DNA of 36,281 bases from JAIPEK01 sp041685935 (GCA_041685935.1 JAWLES010000004.1:1-36281); one strand, 5' to 3'. Counted from the first letter of the stretch, positions 1-8,280 are shown. Made by a program: numbers and translations. The notes: generated by a model from the letters alone, not told the origin.

Positions 1-779
1 ATGTCCATAAGGTTTACCACGGCTCCGAGGCACTCTCCCTTTTCTCCAATCACCGGCCTGCATCTGGCCAGAAGGTGTTTGCCGTCAACGTTCTGGATTT
101 CCCTGGAGGGAATGGTTGTGAAATCAATGTATCTGCCTTTTGAAATCTCTTTTATCAGGCGGCAGAGCTCTGTATCTTCGATATATTCGCTGATATTCCT
201 TCCGGGCGGATGCCGGTCCGCGTCAAGGGCCAGGTGCTGGCGGGCGGCAGGGTTGATGAGGATGACCTTTTCGGAAGGATCTGTGACGATGACGCCGTTG
301 GGGAGAGACTCAATGATGGTGTGCGTACGGCTCTGCTCCGTATGAAGATCCTCAAGGGTCTGTTTCTGTTCATCCTTGAGTTTCCGGGTGTCCCGTTTGA
401 GCCTGACCTTTTCCCGTCCTCTGTTTACCGCGATTCGGAGCTGATCAGGCTCGTACGGTTTGGAGATGAAATCGTACGCCCCTGTTTTCATGGCCTCGAT
501 TGCGGTCTCAATGGTGGCGAACCCCGTGATTACGATGACGATTATCCCTTCGTCCATCTCCATTGTCTTCTGGAGCACCTCCATCCCGTCCATGCCGGGC
601 ATGCGCATGTCCAGGAGCACTATGGAAACAGGTTCGTTGTGGATGATTTCAAGCCCTTCTTCGCCGGTTTCCGCTTTGAAGACCTCGCATCCCATTCTGC
701 CGAGGATTCGTTCGGCACCGTCGCGCAGGCTTTTTTCATCATCAATGATCAGAATTTTATCCGGATCAAGTCTTTCCAA
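1..779 (-). CDS. REC-PAS signalling protein, C-terminus cut by window edge
   Basis: The first 259 residues are visible and the gene continues beyond position 1. Residues 7-118 form a receiver domain with the acidic pair D13/D14, phospho-acceptor D57 (LLDMRMPG), T85 and K107 (SKPYEP). A charged helical linker (about 120-150) follows, then a PAS domain from about 153 (IIESLPNGVIVTD). The missing end could hold a histidine-kinase or output domain, so its class cannot be decided. I chose the TTG at 779 because GGAGG lies 7 nt upstream and the receiver fold begins within ten residues; no ATG fits as well. It starts 13 nt after the AroE-like gene and is probably cotranscribed with it. REC-PAS is seen in the sequence; the signalling role follows from the family. 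Confidence 0.85.
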   Translation of the reverse strand, partial: MERLDPDKILIIDDEKSLRDGAERILGRMGCEVFKAETGEEGLEIIHNEPVSIVLLDMRMPGMDGMEVLQKTMEMDEGIIVIVITGFATIETAIEAMKTGAYDFISKPYEPDQLRIAVNRGREKVRLKRDTRKLKDEQKQTLEDLHTEQSRTHTIIESLPNGVIVTDPSEKVILINPAARQHLALDADRHPPGRNISEYIEDTELCRLIKEISKGRYIDFTTIPSREIQNVDGKHLLARCRPVIGEKGECLGAVVNLMD

Positions 780-792
780 TGCTAACCTCCCT

Positions 793-1608
793 TTATTGGT
801 TTTCAAGGGCTTTTATAAATGACTGAGGTTCCACATCCACCCTTGTCCATAGCATAAGCGTACGCCTTGCTGAATGGGCAAGAACGGTAAGTCCGTCCAC
901 GAATCGAATTCCTTTGCGGTCCGCCATTTCCTTCCAGAAATTGTATTCCCGGTCATAGTTGAGGTCGATTACCAGTTCGCAGTTGTCCGCGGCAAGTTTT
1001 GAGGTCAGTTCCGCAAGCTTCGGGGCTTCCTGGCGTCCCGAGACCGGGGTGGTGTTTACTATGATATCCGCAGCCGGAGGGTTGTCGCCCACAGCGTTCA
1101 GCAGTTTCGTCCGGCATCCGAATTTTTTTGCATAGGTGTCAAGGTTGTCCAGCCTTCTGCCGACAACCGTTATCGTGCCTGCCCTGAGCCAGTTCAAAAT
1201 AAAAATCACAGCCTTTGACGCCCCTCCTGTGCCGAAAACGAGTGCGGATTTTCCTGTGGCGTCGAAACCTGTTTCTTCAAGCGTATCCATGAAACCGATG
1301 GCATTGGTATTGTATCCCTTGATTTCGTTTTCCGTCAAAGTTACCGTGTTCACAGCCTGGATAATGTTTGCGCCTTCGGAAAGCACATCCATGCAGGAGA
1401 TGACCGCCTCTTTGTACGGGACCGCGATGTTGGCTCCGTCAATATTCAGTATCCTCAGGCTGTGTATGGCGCTCCTGATATCTTTCGGCCCCACCTTGAA
1501 GGGAACGTAGTATGCCTGGATGCCGGTCTTTTTTAATACATATGAAAACATTGCCGGAAGTTTGGTTCTATACGCTCTTTCGTCGCTGATTATGCAGAAA
1601 GTTTTCAT
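793..1608 (-). CDS. AroE-like (shikimate dehydrogenase family) protein with altered substrate pocket
   Basis: A 271-residue protein with the two-domain AroE fold. The N-terminal part has the catalytic-lysine motif GANIAVPYKEAV (K66); the NADP-binding Rossmann part has VFGTGGASKA (about 124-133) and NTTPVSG. Family members reduce 3-dehydroshikimate or quinate with NAD(P)H. Three substrate-binding features are changed: the N-terminal SxS carboxylate site reads RTKLP, the catalytic Asp of NTDGIG is Asn102 (NTNAIG, codon 1303-1305), and the C-terminal Gln that binds the ring hydroxyls is Ser (VLAHSARRT). The cofactor half looks intact. It may act on another substrate or not be catalytic. No other aromatic-pathway gene is nearby. 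It sits between two signalling genes, 13 nt ahead of the REC-PAS gene. Confidence 0.8.
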   Translation of the reverse strand: MKTFCIISDERAYRTKLPAMFSYVLKKTGIQAYYVPFKVGPKDIRSAIHSLRILNIDGANIAVPYKEAVISCMDVLSEGANIIQAVNTVTLTENEIKGYNTNAIGFMDTLEETGFDATGKSALVFGTGGASKAVIFILNWLRAGTITVVGRRLDNLDTYAKKFGCRTKLLNAVGDNPPAADIIVNTTPVSGRQEAPKLAELTSKLAADNCELVIDLNYDREYNFWKEMADRKGIRFVDGLTVLAHSARRTLMLWTRVDVEPQSFIKALENQ

Positions 1609-1630
1609 ATATGCTTTTCAAAATAAATAA

Positions 1631-1670
1631 CGGAAAACCGGATCCCGGAAGTTTGCAGTCCGGTTTTCCG
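1631..1670 (-). terminator. Hairpin terminator or attenuator between receiver gene and aroE-like gene
   Basis: A perfect 12-bp inverted repeat (1631-1642 with 1659-1670; arm CGGAAAACCGGA) has a 16-nt loop. On the minus strand it is followed by TTATTTATTTT. It lies 40 nt after the receiver gene stop and 22 nt before the AroE-like start, so it could end the receiver transcript or attenuate read-through. Confidence 0.65.
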
Positions 1671-1709
1671 CCATTGATAGGCTGAATCAAAAAAAGTCTT
1701 CGGCCCGGT

Positions 1710-2093
1710 TTAAAGCAGATTTTTTATGCTTTGGGTAATCTGCTCTGCAGATGCAGGCTTGGGAAGGTAATCATCCGCTTCCATGCTCATCCCGTCCGCG
1801 TGGGAGTATCTGGTGGAGCCTACGTGGTCCGCAACAGCCGTCAACATGACAATCGGGATATTCTGGTGTTTCTCATCCTTTTTCAATTCGGAACAGACCT
1901 CGTAACCATCCTTTTCCGGCATCATTACATCAAGCACGATTGCATCAGGCGGGTTCTGCCGGACCTTTTCAAGGCCCTCGACCCCGTCATACGCCACTTC
2001 CACTTCAAACCCCTCCTTTTTGAGATTGGACTGTACGATTGCGGCAAAATCAGGCTCATCATCAATCACTAGGATTCTTTTTTTGTCGTTCAT
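1710..2093 (-). CDS. Single-domain response regulator (CheY-like receiver)
   Basis: At 127 residues this is only a receiver domain: ILVIDDEPDF (D11/D12), phospho-acceptor D55 (IVLDVMMPEKDGYEV), T85 and K112 (YLPKPAS). No output domain exists, so it would act by protein contact or phosphorelay. The loop between T85 and K112 is longer than in CheY and reads SHADGMSMEADDYLPKP, a variant common in stand-alone PAS-kinase receivers. The start has GGGAGATATC upstream. It lies 109 nt downstream of the PAS histidine kinase but has its own promoter-like sequence at 2157-2185, so kinase and receiver may be partly uncoupled. The kinase is the obvious partner by position; this is inferred. Confidence 0.9.
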   Translation of the reverse strand: MNDKKRILVIDDEPDFAAIVQSNLKKEGFEVEVAYDGVEGLEKVRQNPPDAIVLDVMMPEKDGYEVCSELKKDEKHQNIPIVMLTAVADHVGSTRYSHADGMSMEADDYLPKPASAEQITQSIKNLL

Positions 2094-2156
2094 ACTTGAT
2101 ATCTCCCTGATAATTTTGGTGAACGGTTTTGATGGTAAATATCCTTTACTAAATAA

Positions 2157-2185
2157 ATTCTATATTTCGTTTGGAGCTGTGTCAA
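2157..2185 (-). promoter_or_regulatory. Sigma-70-type promoter for the receiver gene
   Basis: On the minus strand, TTGACA (2180-2185) is followed after 17 nt by TAGAAT (2157-2162). Consensus match and spacing are near ideal, and it faces the receiver gene start at 2093. Confidence 0.7.
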
Positions 2186-2202
2186 CCAGAAACTGTTCAG
2201 CA

Positions 2203-3699
2203 TTACTCCTCTGTCGTATCCTGTTTACTGTCGGACCGGACAGGAAGCTCAATGGAAAAAACAGCCCCGCCTTCTTCCCGGTTAAAAGCGTATAGCCGCC
2301 CCTGGTGTGTTTGAATAATGCCGTAGGCCATACTCAGGCCGAGCCCGGTCCCTTTTCCTTCCTCCTTGGTGGTGAAAAACGGGTCGAAAATTTTCATTAG
2401 AAGTTCTTCGTCGATTCCCGGCCCGGTGTCGCAGATTTCCACCAGGGCCATTTCCCTTTCTTCAAGGAGCTTTGTTCTGAGTTCCAGAGTGCCTTTGCCG
2501 TTCATGGCATCTGCAGCGTTGAGAATGATGTTCATCAGCACATGGTTGACCTGCTGGACGTCCGCAGGGATGAGGGGCAGGTTTTCGTCAAGGTCGAGCT
2601 TGAGCTGGATGTTGTGGAAAAGTGCCTGGTTTTTCAAAAGGAAAATGGTTCTTTCGATGAGCTGGTTGATATTGTGGAGCTGGACTTCCCTTTTGGTCTG
2701 CCTTGCGAATTCCAGCAGCTCCTTGACAATCGATTTGCACCGCTCTGCGTCCCGCTTGATTCGCTGAACATCGGTCCGGGCATCCTCCGGAAGATCGTAT
2801 TCTTCCAGCATGAGCTGGGAGAAAAGCGTGATACCTCCGAGGGGATTGTTGAGCTGGTGGGCGACACCTGCGGCAAGCTTGCCCAGGGAGGACATCTTTT
2901 CCGCCTGCTGAAGCTGGGTCTGGGTCTTTTTAAGTTCGTTTTCCATTTTTATGGTTTCGGTTAGATCATGGAAAAAGCCGATTGTGGCAACCTCTTCCCC
3001 GTTTTCATACACGATTGAAGCAGTGAGGCTGATGATGACTTCCGAGCCGTCCTTTCGAATGCATTTCTGTTTGTACGACCGGATGATGCCTTTTCTGCCG
3101 TATTCTTCACTCCTCATGATCTTCATGATCTTTTTGGCATCTCCGGGGGGATAAAAGTTTTTGATATTAAGGCTTGAAAGCGCCTCCTCCTTTGTATATC
3201 CTGAGATCTCCGAAGCAGCCTTGTTAAAAATCAGGATCTGTCCGGTTTTGTCTGCGGCGATAACCCCGTCCACTGCGCTCAGTATAAGGTTGCGCAGAAA
3301 CGAATTGGATGCAAGCCGTTTTTCGTCGCTGCCGTCCAGATCCGGGAGATGAAAATCGAGAACCACGATGGTTTTGTCCTTGTCTTCACAGGAATCAAGG
3401 GGATAGGCATAAAGGCAGTTGGTGGTGCCTGTATCAATCCGTTCGGTGTTAATGAAGTTGAGTGAAGGGCTCCGTGTGGTTTTGACGGTGATTACCGGAC
3501 AGTTATTGCAGGGGGTGTCCCGGTTGAAGAGAGTCTTGTGGCATTTGACATTTCCGATTTTGTCCCGGTCTTTTATCTTTTTTTTCGAGTCCGGGCTCAG
3601 AGCGAGGATGTCGAATTCTTCGGAAACAACCATGATTTGCCGCTTGAGGCTTTCAACGGCTTTCATGAGGTATTTTTCCTGATTTGATGAATTTTTCAT
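2203..3699 (-). CDS. PAS-domain sensor histidine kinase
   Basis: A soluble kinase of 498 residues counted from the ATG at 3699 (a TTG four codons earlier is possible; neither has a strong RBS). Layout: N-terminal PAS-like region with cysteines C53, C64 and C67 in a C-x10-C-x2-C pattern; PAS domain at about 130-250 (LILSAVDGVIAADKTGQ, then RKDGSEVIISLTAS); coiled coil at about 250-270; HisKA with the H-box GVAHQLNNPLGGI (His281); and a C-terminal HATPase with N (LNAADAMN), DTGPGIDEEL, FFTTKEEGKGTGLGLS. It has no membrane segment, so the signal is probably cytoplasmic, and the Cys motif suggests a redox or metal input (inference). It is upstream of the single-domain receiver, its likely phosphorylation target. 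Confidence 0.92.
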   Translation of the reverse strand: MKNSSNQEKYLMKAVESLKRQIMVVSEEFDILALSPDSKKKIKDRDKIGNVKCHKTLFNRDTPCNNCPVITVKTTRSPSLNFINTERIDTGTTNCLYAYPLDSCEDKDKTIVVLDFHLPDLDGSDEKRLASNSFLRNLILSAVDGVIAADKTGQILIFNKAASEISGYTKEEALSSLNIKNFYPPGDAKKIMKIMRSEEYGRKGIIRSYKQKCIRKDGSEVIISLTASIVYENGEEVATIGFFHDLTETIKMENELKKTQTQLQQAEKMSSLGKLAAGVAHQLNNPLGGITLFSQLMLEEYDLPEDARTDVQRIKRDAERCKSIVKELLEFARQTKREVQLHNINQLIERTIFLLKNQALFHNIQLKLDLDENLPLIPADVQQVNHVLMNIILNAADAMNGKGTLELRTKLLEEREMALVEICDTGPGIDEELLMKIFDPFFTTKEEGKGTGLGLSMAYGIIQTHQGRLYAFNREEGGAVFSIELPVRSDSKQDTTEE

Positions 3700-3760
3700 T
3701 TCATATTCCAAGGTACTCGATTAACGGATGAATCTGTTGTATATGAAAACAGTACCACTA

Positions 3761-3789
3761 TTTTTATATGCTGCACTCGTACCTGTCAA
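3761..3789 (-). promoter_or_regulatory. Sigma-70-type promoter for the histidine kinase
   Basis: On the minus strand TTGACA (3784-3789) precedes TATAAA (3763-3768, 15-nt spacer) or TAAAAA (3761-3766, 17-nt spacer). It lies 60-90 nt upstream of the kinase start in the divergent kinase/metV gap. Confidence 0.55.
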
Positions 3790-3860
3790 GGAGGAAAGCG
3801 GGAATGAATGAACCCGGTTAAATTTTCTAAGCAAACTTATTTGGTGAAGCATCAATATTC

Positions 3861-3890
3861 TTGACATTTCGCCTTGAATTTGAAAATGTA
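3861..3890 (+). promoter_or_regulatory. Possible promoter for the metV operon
   Basis: A perfect -35 TTGACA (3861-3866) lies 78 nt before the metV ATG. The -10 side is poor (AAATGTA around 3885-3890), so the promoter may depend on an activator or another sigma factor. Confidence 0.35.
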
Positions 3891-3943
3891 TCGCTGGTAC
3901 TGACTAGGATAACGTTTTGATTTTCCTTATAACGGGAGGAGCC

Positions 3944-4615
3944 ATGATAGTTGCGGAAAGAAAACCTTTGGATGAAATCAAGGGCATGATTGAAGGATAC
4001 GGCAAGGTGCTGACGGTGGGATGCGGCACCTGTGTCAGTGTATGCCTTGCAGGCGGTTCAAAAGAGGTGGATACCCTCAACAGCGAACTCAAACTGGCAC
4101 TTGGGGATCTTAAGCCGGAGCTGGGCGGCCATACTGTAAAGCGGCAGTGTGACATGGAGTTTCTGGCCGAACTGGACGAAATCGCTGAAAATTATGACGC
4201 CTTCGTGTCCATGGCTTGCGGTGCCGGGATACAGTTTCTGGCGGAGCGATTTTCAGACAAACCGGTTTTTCCTGCGGTTAATACGGTTTCCATCAGCGTG
4301 AACCGGGATGTGGGATGGTATGAAGAGAACTGCCGTGCCTGCGGTACATGCGTTTTGGGTATAACCGGGGGCATCTGCCCGGTGACCGCGTGTGCAAAGG
4401 GGCTGTTCAACGGTCCCTGCGGAGGCACCAACAACGGCAGCTGCGAGATTCACAACGACCAGCCCTGTGCCTGGTACAGGATATATGAACGTCTTGAAAA
4501 GCAGGGGCGCCTATCCCAGATAATCGAATTTTCTCCTCCGAGAGACTGGACCAACCAGAAACCCAGAACTACTGTGCAGCCGGGATACGAAGAGCGGTCC
4601 ACCACCCGGAATTAG
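3944..4615 (+). CDS. metV: Methylenetetrahydrofolate reductase zinc/Fe-S subunit MetV
   Basis: A 223-residue protein of the MTHFR C-terminal-domain family (MetV of acetogens), the partner of the catalytic MetF in the Wood-Ljungdahl methyl branch. It is Cys-rich: an N-terminal set (C27, C30, C34, C69, C92) and a dense C-terminal set (C130, C133, C136, C145, C150, C159, C167, C175) including CRACGTC and NGPCGGTNNGSCEI, as expected for Zn and [4Fe-4S] binding. I chose the ATG at 3944, with GGGAGGA 4 nt upstream, over a TTG at 3917. metF follows after 39 nt and two Hdr-like genes come next, so the subunit probably links MetF to those electron carriers. The protein is cytoplasmic. The family call is firm; the complex is inferred. 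Confidence 0.9.
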   Translation: MIVAERKPLDEIKGMIEGYGKVLTVGCGTCVSVCLAGGSKEVDTLNSELKLALGDLKPELGGHTVKRQCDMEFLAELDEIAENYDAFVSMACGAGIQFLAERFSDKPVFPAVNTVSISVNRDVGWYEENCRACGTCVLGITGGICPVTACAKGLFNGPCGGTNNGSCEIHNDQPCAWYRIYERLEKQGRLSQIIEFSPPRDWTNQKPRTTVQPGYEERSTTRN

Positions 4616-4654
4616 GGTCGTCACGGATAATAAATTACGAAAGAGAGAGGGAAA

Positions 4655-5581
4655 ATGGAATCAAAAAGCAATCTTCAAAGAGTACTTGAGGCCGGTCATT
4701 TCGCGTTCACAGGCGAGGTCGGTCCGCCGAGGGGAGCGAATACCGAAGAGTTGAAAAAGAAAATTTCCCATCTGAAGGGAATGGTGGATATGGCGAATGT
4801 AACTGACAACCAGACCGCCATGGTGCGAATGTCGAGCTGGGCGGCAAGCCTGATATGTATCCAGGAGGGTGTCGAGCCCAACTTTCAGATGGTATGCAGG
4901 GACCGAAACCGGCTTGCCATGCAGGCTGACATCCTTGGGGCCTATACCCACGGTATCCGTAATATGCTTTGTCTGTCAGGCGACCACCAGATGTTCGGGG
5001 ATCATCCTAATTCAAAAGGTGTTTTTGATATTGACTCCATGCAGCTGATCCATATGGTTAAAAAAATGAAAAACGAAGGAACTTTCCTGGGGGGCGCCGA
5101 GATTGACGGGGCCCCTTCGGACCTGTTCGTGGGCGCGGCAGCCAATCCTTTTGCCGAGCCGTTCGAATGGCGGGTCCATCGTCTTGCCAAAAAGATCGCA
5201 GCTGGTGCGGATTTTATCCAGACCCAGTGCATCTACAATATGGAAAAAATGCGCGAGTGGGTGAAACGGGCTAATGACATGGGGCTGACTGAAAAAACGT
5301 ATATCCTGGCCGGAATAACCCCCATGAAGAGTGTGGGTATGGCGAAATACATGAAAAACAAGGTGCCGGGGATGGATGTTCCCGACGAGATAATCAAGCG
5401 CCTGCAGGGAGCCGGCAAGGGCAAAGCGGCTGATGAAGGCATCCGGATAGCCTGTGAACAGATCCAGGAGTTCAGGGAAATGAAGGGTGTGGCAGGTATC
5501 CATCTGATGGCGATCGAATGGGAGCACAAGGTGCCGGAAATCGCCGAAAAGGCAGGGATGCTGCCGAGACCTGAAGTATAA
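4655..5581 (+). CDS. metF: Methylenetetrahydrofolate reductase, catalytic subunit (C1-pathway type)
   Basis: A 308-residue MetF-family TIM barrel that interconverts methylene- and methyl-tetrahydrofolate using FAD. Motifs: FTGEVGPPRG with the conserved Glu near residue 21, MANVTDNQ, the FAD/folate segment LCLSGDHQ (about 106-113), FIQTQCIYN and ILAGITPM. It differs clearly from the second MetF at 8353-9228, which has the E. coli-like pattern (SMEFFPPR, SVTFGAGGS). An RBS-like GAGAGAGGG precedes the ATG. Being between metV and two HdrA/MvhD-type genes, it is best read as the catabolic or autotrophic enzyme, working in the direction set by the cell's acetyl-CoA metabolism. That direction cannot be read from sequence. 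Confidence 0.92.
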   Translation: MESKSNLQRVLEAGHFAFTGEVGPPRGANTEELKKKISHLKGMVDMANVTDNQTAMVRMSSWAASLICIQEGVEPNFQMVCRDRNRLAMQADILGAYTHGIRNMLCLSGDHQMFGDHPNSKGVFDIDSMQLIHMVKKMKNEGTFLGGAEIDGAPSDLFVGAAANPFAEPFEWRVHRLAKKIAAGADFIQTQCIYNMEKMREWVKRANDMGLTEKTYILAGITPMKSVGMAKYMKNKVPGMDVPDEIIKRLQGAGKGKAADEGIRIACEQIQEFREMKGVAGIHLMAIEWEHKVPEIAEKAGMLPRPEV

Positions 5582-5597
5582 AACAAGGAGGTCCCAA

Positions 5598-6731
5598 TTG
5601 AGTAATCATACTGTTATGGTTGTTGGCGGGGGTGTTGCAGGACTTACAGCGGCCCGGGAGCTTGCGTCGCGGAACATCACGGTGGAGCTGGTGGAGAAGA
5701 GCTTTTTTCTCGGCGGCCACAGCATCGGCTTTACCTGCAAGGCAACCGACCGGTGTCGTCAGTGCGGTGCCTGCACCGTGGAAAAAATTCTTGGGGAAGT
5801 GGTGCATTCGCCCATGATTAATGTTCATCTTGGAACCGAGGTGAAGGCGGTTACCAGGGGGGATACAGTCTCGGTCCGGCTTGGGAAAAGCGATATGGAA
5901 TCCGGCGGTACAGGACTTCTGAAAGGGTATTCCAGTCACAACATTCCGTTTTACGTGGCTGAAGAAAAGACCGCGGACATGCCGGCGGAAACCGTGGCCG
6001 CCGGCGAAATGGGAAGCGACACCGCACTTGATGTGGATGCTGTTATCGTTGCCACCGGTTATTCTCCCTTTGATCCGAACCTGAAATCCACTTACGGATA
6101 CGGAGAACACAAGAACGTGATCACCGGAATGGAGCTTGAGAATATACTCAGAAACCATTCCCGGCTGGTCCGGCCTTCAGACGGAGCCGAACCGGACAGG
6201 GTGGCGTTCATCCAGTGTGTGGGAAGCCGGGACGAACGCCTGGGAAACCTGTGGTGCTCCGTGGTATGCTGCCCGTATGCCATGCGGATGGCGGGCCTTA
6301 CCAAATACAACAAACCTGATACTCTGATTTCCGTCTTTTATATCGATGTCCAGAATACCGGCAAAGAGTTTCCTGTTTTCCATGAAAAGATTCAGGAGGA
6401 TGTAACGTTTCTTCGGTCCATACCCGTGGATATTTACCCGATGGAGAATGACGGGCTGAGTGTCCGCTACATGCTGGATGAGGACGGCAGTCCGGTATCC
6501 ATGGAATTCGATCTTGCCGTGCTTTCGGTGGGCATAATGCCGGGAAAGGATACATCCAGACTTTCCGGAATGTTCGATATAGAGGTTGATGAACACGGGT
6601 TCCTGGAAAGTGCCGGCAAAGGTGTCTTTCTTGCCGGAACCGCCAAAGGCCCCTCCGACATCGCAGGTACTGTTGAGGACTCGGAGCGGACAGCCTATGA
6701 AACAATGAAATACCTGGGGGTGATATCATGA
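5598..6731 (+). CDS. Short HdrA-like FAD/Fe-S protein
   Basis: A 377-residue pyridine-nucleotide-disulfide-oxidoreductase-fold protein related to heterodisulfide reductase HdrA and to QmoA. It starts with the FAD motif VVGGGVAGLTAARELA, then VEKSFFLGGHS and a cysteine cluster C-x5-C-x2-C-x2-C (CKATDRCRQCGAC) where HdrA carries its first cluster. Later come VIVATGYSPFDP, VAFIQCVGSRDER (typical HdrA), CSVVCCPYAMRMA and a C-terminal FLAGTAKGPSDIAGTV that closes the FAD site. It lacks the terminal ferredoxin domain of full HdrA (usually about 650 residues); the next gene supplies such clusters. Start: TTG with AAGGAGGT 7 nt upstream. The stop overlaps the next ATG by 4 nt (ATGA), a sign of coupled translation. 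An electron-transfer role with MetVF is inferred. Confidence 0.85.
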   Translation: MSNHTVMVVGGGVAGLTAARELASRNITVELVEKSFFLGGHSIGFTCKATDRCRQCGACTVEKILGEVVHSPMINVHLGTEVKAVTRGDTVSVRLGKSDMESGGTGLLKGYSSHNIPFYVAEEKTADMPAETVAAGEMGSDTALDVDAVIVATGYSPFDPNLKSTYGYGEHKNVITGMELENILRNHSRLVRPSDGAEPDRVAFIQCVGSRDERLGNLWCSVVCCPYAMRMAGLTKYNKPDTLISVFYIDVQNTGKEFPVFHEKIQEDVTFLRSIPVDIYPMENDGLSVRYMLDEDGSPVSMEFDLAVLSVGIMPGKDTSRLSGMFDIEVDEHGFLESAGKGVFLAGTAKGPSDIAGTVEDSERTAYETMKYLGVIS

Positions 6732-8257
6732 TGCAAGTCGGCATGAACAATGAAGTGCTCGTCATCGGAGCGGGCAGCGCGGGCCTTGCCGCAGCCGGGA
6801 AGATAGCCGGCCAGGGGTATTGTGTTACCCTGGCTGAGTCGGGTGCTGATGGAGACTCCGTCACCGGTGATATCAATATTCTTCAAGACGCAGTGCTGGA
6901 TAAGCTTGACGGGTTTGCAGGGGACTTCAGGGCCACCTTCGTCAAAGACGGGAACCGCCTGGTCAAAACGTTCGGGGCGGTTGTGGCCGCACCTGAATAT
7001 GATACCCTGGTGATGGGGGAACCTTACGGGCTTGCGGAAGGGGATGGTGTGATCTCCCAGAGCAGGCTGGAATCGTATCTTTCCACCGGGGAGGGACTGA
7101 ATAAACTGAAAAACGGAAACGGCTCCACAGTGGCCTTTTTGACCGGGTACGGCAAGGAGAGCTGCCCTGAAAATTTTGAAAGGCTTATCAAGTCGGCTAT
7201 AGCGCTTCAGGAAATTGAGAACTGCAGCTCCTACGTGTTTGCCAAAAATGTAAAAGTCGGCGGGCAGGGGCTTGAAAACCTGTTTACAAAAGGGCGGCAT
7301 CAGGGGGTGATCTGCTTTAAACCCGAGGAGACGCCCAGAGTGGAGCAGGGGGCCGGCGGCCTGACGATTCGGTGCAGTGATCCTGTGGTACGGACGGATA
7401 TGGAACTTGCCCCGGATTACGTGGTCCTGGAGGAAATGGATGTGCCGGGTGAAAGTTCTTCTGAACTTGCCCGCAGGCTGAAAATAGACAGGGACCTTGA
7501 GGGGTACCTGCAGAGCAACAATGTGCACCGGTTTCCGGTGGGAACCAACAGGGAAGGAGTTTTTGTAGCCCATGCAGATGACAGTGCTACAAATATCGCC
7601 CTGAGAATCAATGAACTCTTATACGACGGTGTGAAAAACGTGCCGGAAGACAAAGTGGTTGTGGACAGTGAACGCTGCGTACTCTGTCTTACCTGCTATC
7701 GGTGCTGCCCCCACGGTGCGATTACCTGGAACAATGATGCGGCTGTGATTTCTCCTGTGGCCTGCTTCGGCTGCGGCATATGCGCAAGTGAATGTCCCAT
7801 GGACGCCATACAGCTCGGGGAGTTCACTGATGATGATATTACAAAAGCTGTTCAGTCGGCTGCAGTGTCAGGAGCCTCTCCGTCCATTGTAGCTTTCTGC
7901 TGCGAAAATTCAGGTCTTGAAGCTTTTGAGACTGCAAAAAAATCAGGTGCGAAATTTCCCGAGGGAATGAAAACGGTTCGCGTACCGTGTGCCGGAAAAA
8001 TTGATGCAGCTTTTATCTGGAAGGCTTTGGCAGAAGGCGTAACCGGCGTTATTGTGGCGGTTTGCCATGAGGGCAACTGCCGGTCGGAAAACGGGAACAC
8101 CTATGCGGCATGGAGGGTCGACGAAATATCAAGGCGGCTGGAAGCCATGGGGGTTGACCGGGAGAAGGTGATTTTCGTGAACCTGGCTTCGAACATGGCG
8201 GATACACTTGAAAAGGTCGTTGCCGGATTTGTGGAAAAACAGGGTGGTTCAGGATAA
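6728..8257 (+). CDS. HdrA-MvhD fusion: FAD, two [4Fe-4S] ferredoxin sites and MvhD domain
   Basis: A 509-residue three-part protein. Residues about 9-300 are an HdrA-like FAD half (VLVIGAGSAGLAAAGKIA at the start, VFVAHADDSATNIALRI at its end). Residues about 310-365 carry two ferredoxin motifs (CVLCLTCYRCCP and CFGCGICASECP) for two [4Fe-4S] clusters. Residues about 375-505 form an MvhD/FlpD domain (IVAFCCENSG, VRVPCAGKID, VAVCHEGNCRSENGN). In methanogens MvhD passes electrons between hydrogenase and HdrA; QmoB of sulfate reducers has a comparable fusion. No HdrB, HdrC, QmoC or hydrogenase gene is next to it. It is translationally coupled to the short HdrA gene. I infer an electron link between MetVF and a ferredoxin or NAD(H) partner encoded elsewhere. 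Confidence 0.88.
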   Translation: MMQVGMNNEVLVIGAGSAGLAAAGKIAGQGYCVTLAESGADGDSVTGDINILQDAVLDKLDGFAGDFRATFVKDGNRLVKTFGAVVAAPEYDTLVMGEPYGLAEGDGVISQSRLESYLSTGEGLNKLKNGNGSTVAFLTGYGKESCPENFERLIKSAIALQEIENCSSYVFAKNVKVGGQGLENLFTKGRHQGVICFKPEETPRVEQGAGGLTIRCSDPVVRTDMELAPDYVVLEEMDVPGESSSELARRLKIDRDLEGYLQSNNVHRFPVGTNREGVFVAHADDSATNIALRINELLYDGVKNVPEDKVVVDSERCVLCLTCYRCCPHGAITWNNDAAVISPVACFGCGICASECPMDAIQLGEFTDDDITKAVQSAAVSGASPSIVAFCCENSGLEAFETAKKSGAKFPEGMKTVRVPCAGKIDAAFIWKALAEGVTGVIVAVCHEGNCRSENGNTYAAWRVDEISRRLEAMGVDREKVIFVNLASNMADTLEKVVAGFVEKQGGSG

Positions 8258-8280
8258 CAAAGCTCAAAGCTCAAAGTTTA

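Noticed and set aside
793..1608. Calling the gene a functional aroE (shikimate dehydrogenase).
   Set aside because: Three substrate-binding features are replaced, so only the family name is safe.
4192..4453. Open frames on the minus strand opposite metV and similar long antisense frames opposite metF and the HAD-ECH gene.
   Set aside because: They lack RBSs and family motifs and exist because the coding strand is moderately GC-rich; the sense genes are clear.
5598..8257. Reading the two HdrA-like genes as qmoA/qmoB of the sulfate-reduction pathway.
   Set aside because: No qmoC or aprAB adjoins them, the Cys motif differs from QmoA, and they follow metVF directly; only the architecture is similar.
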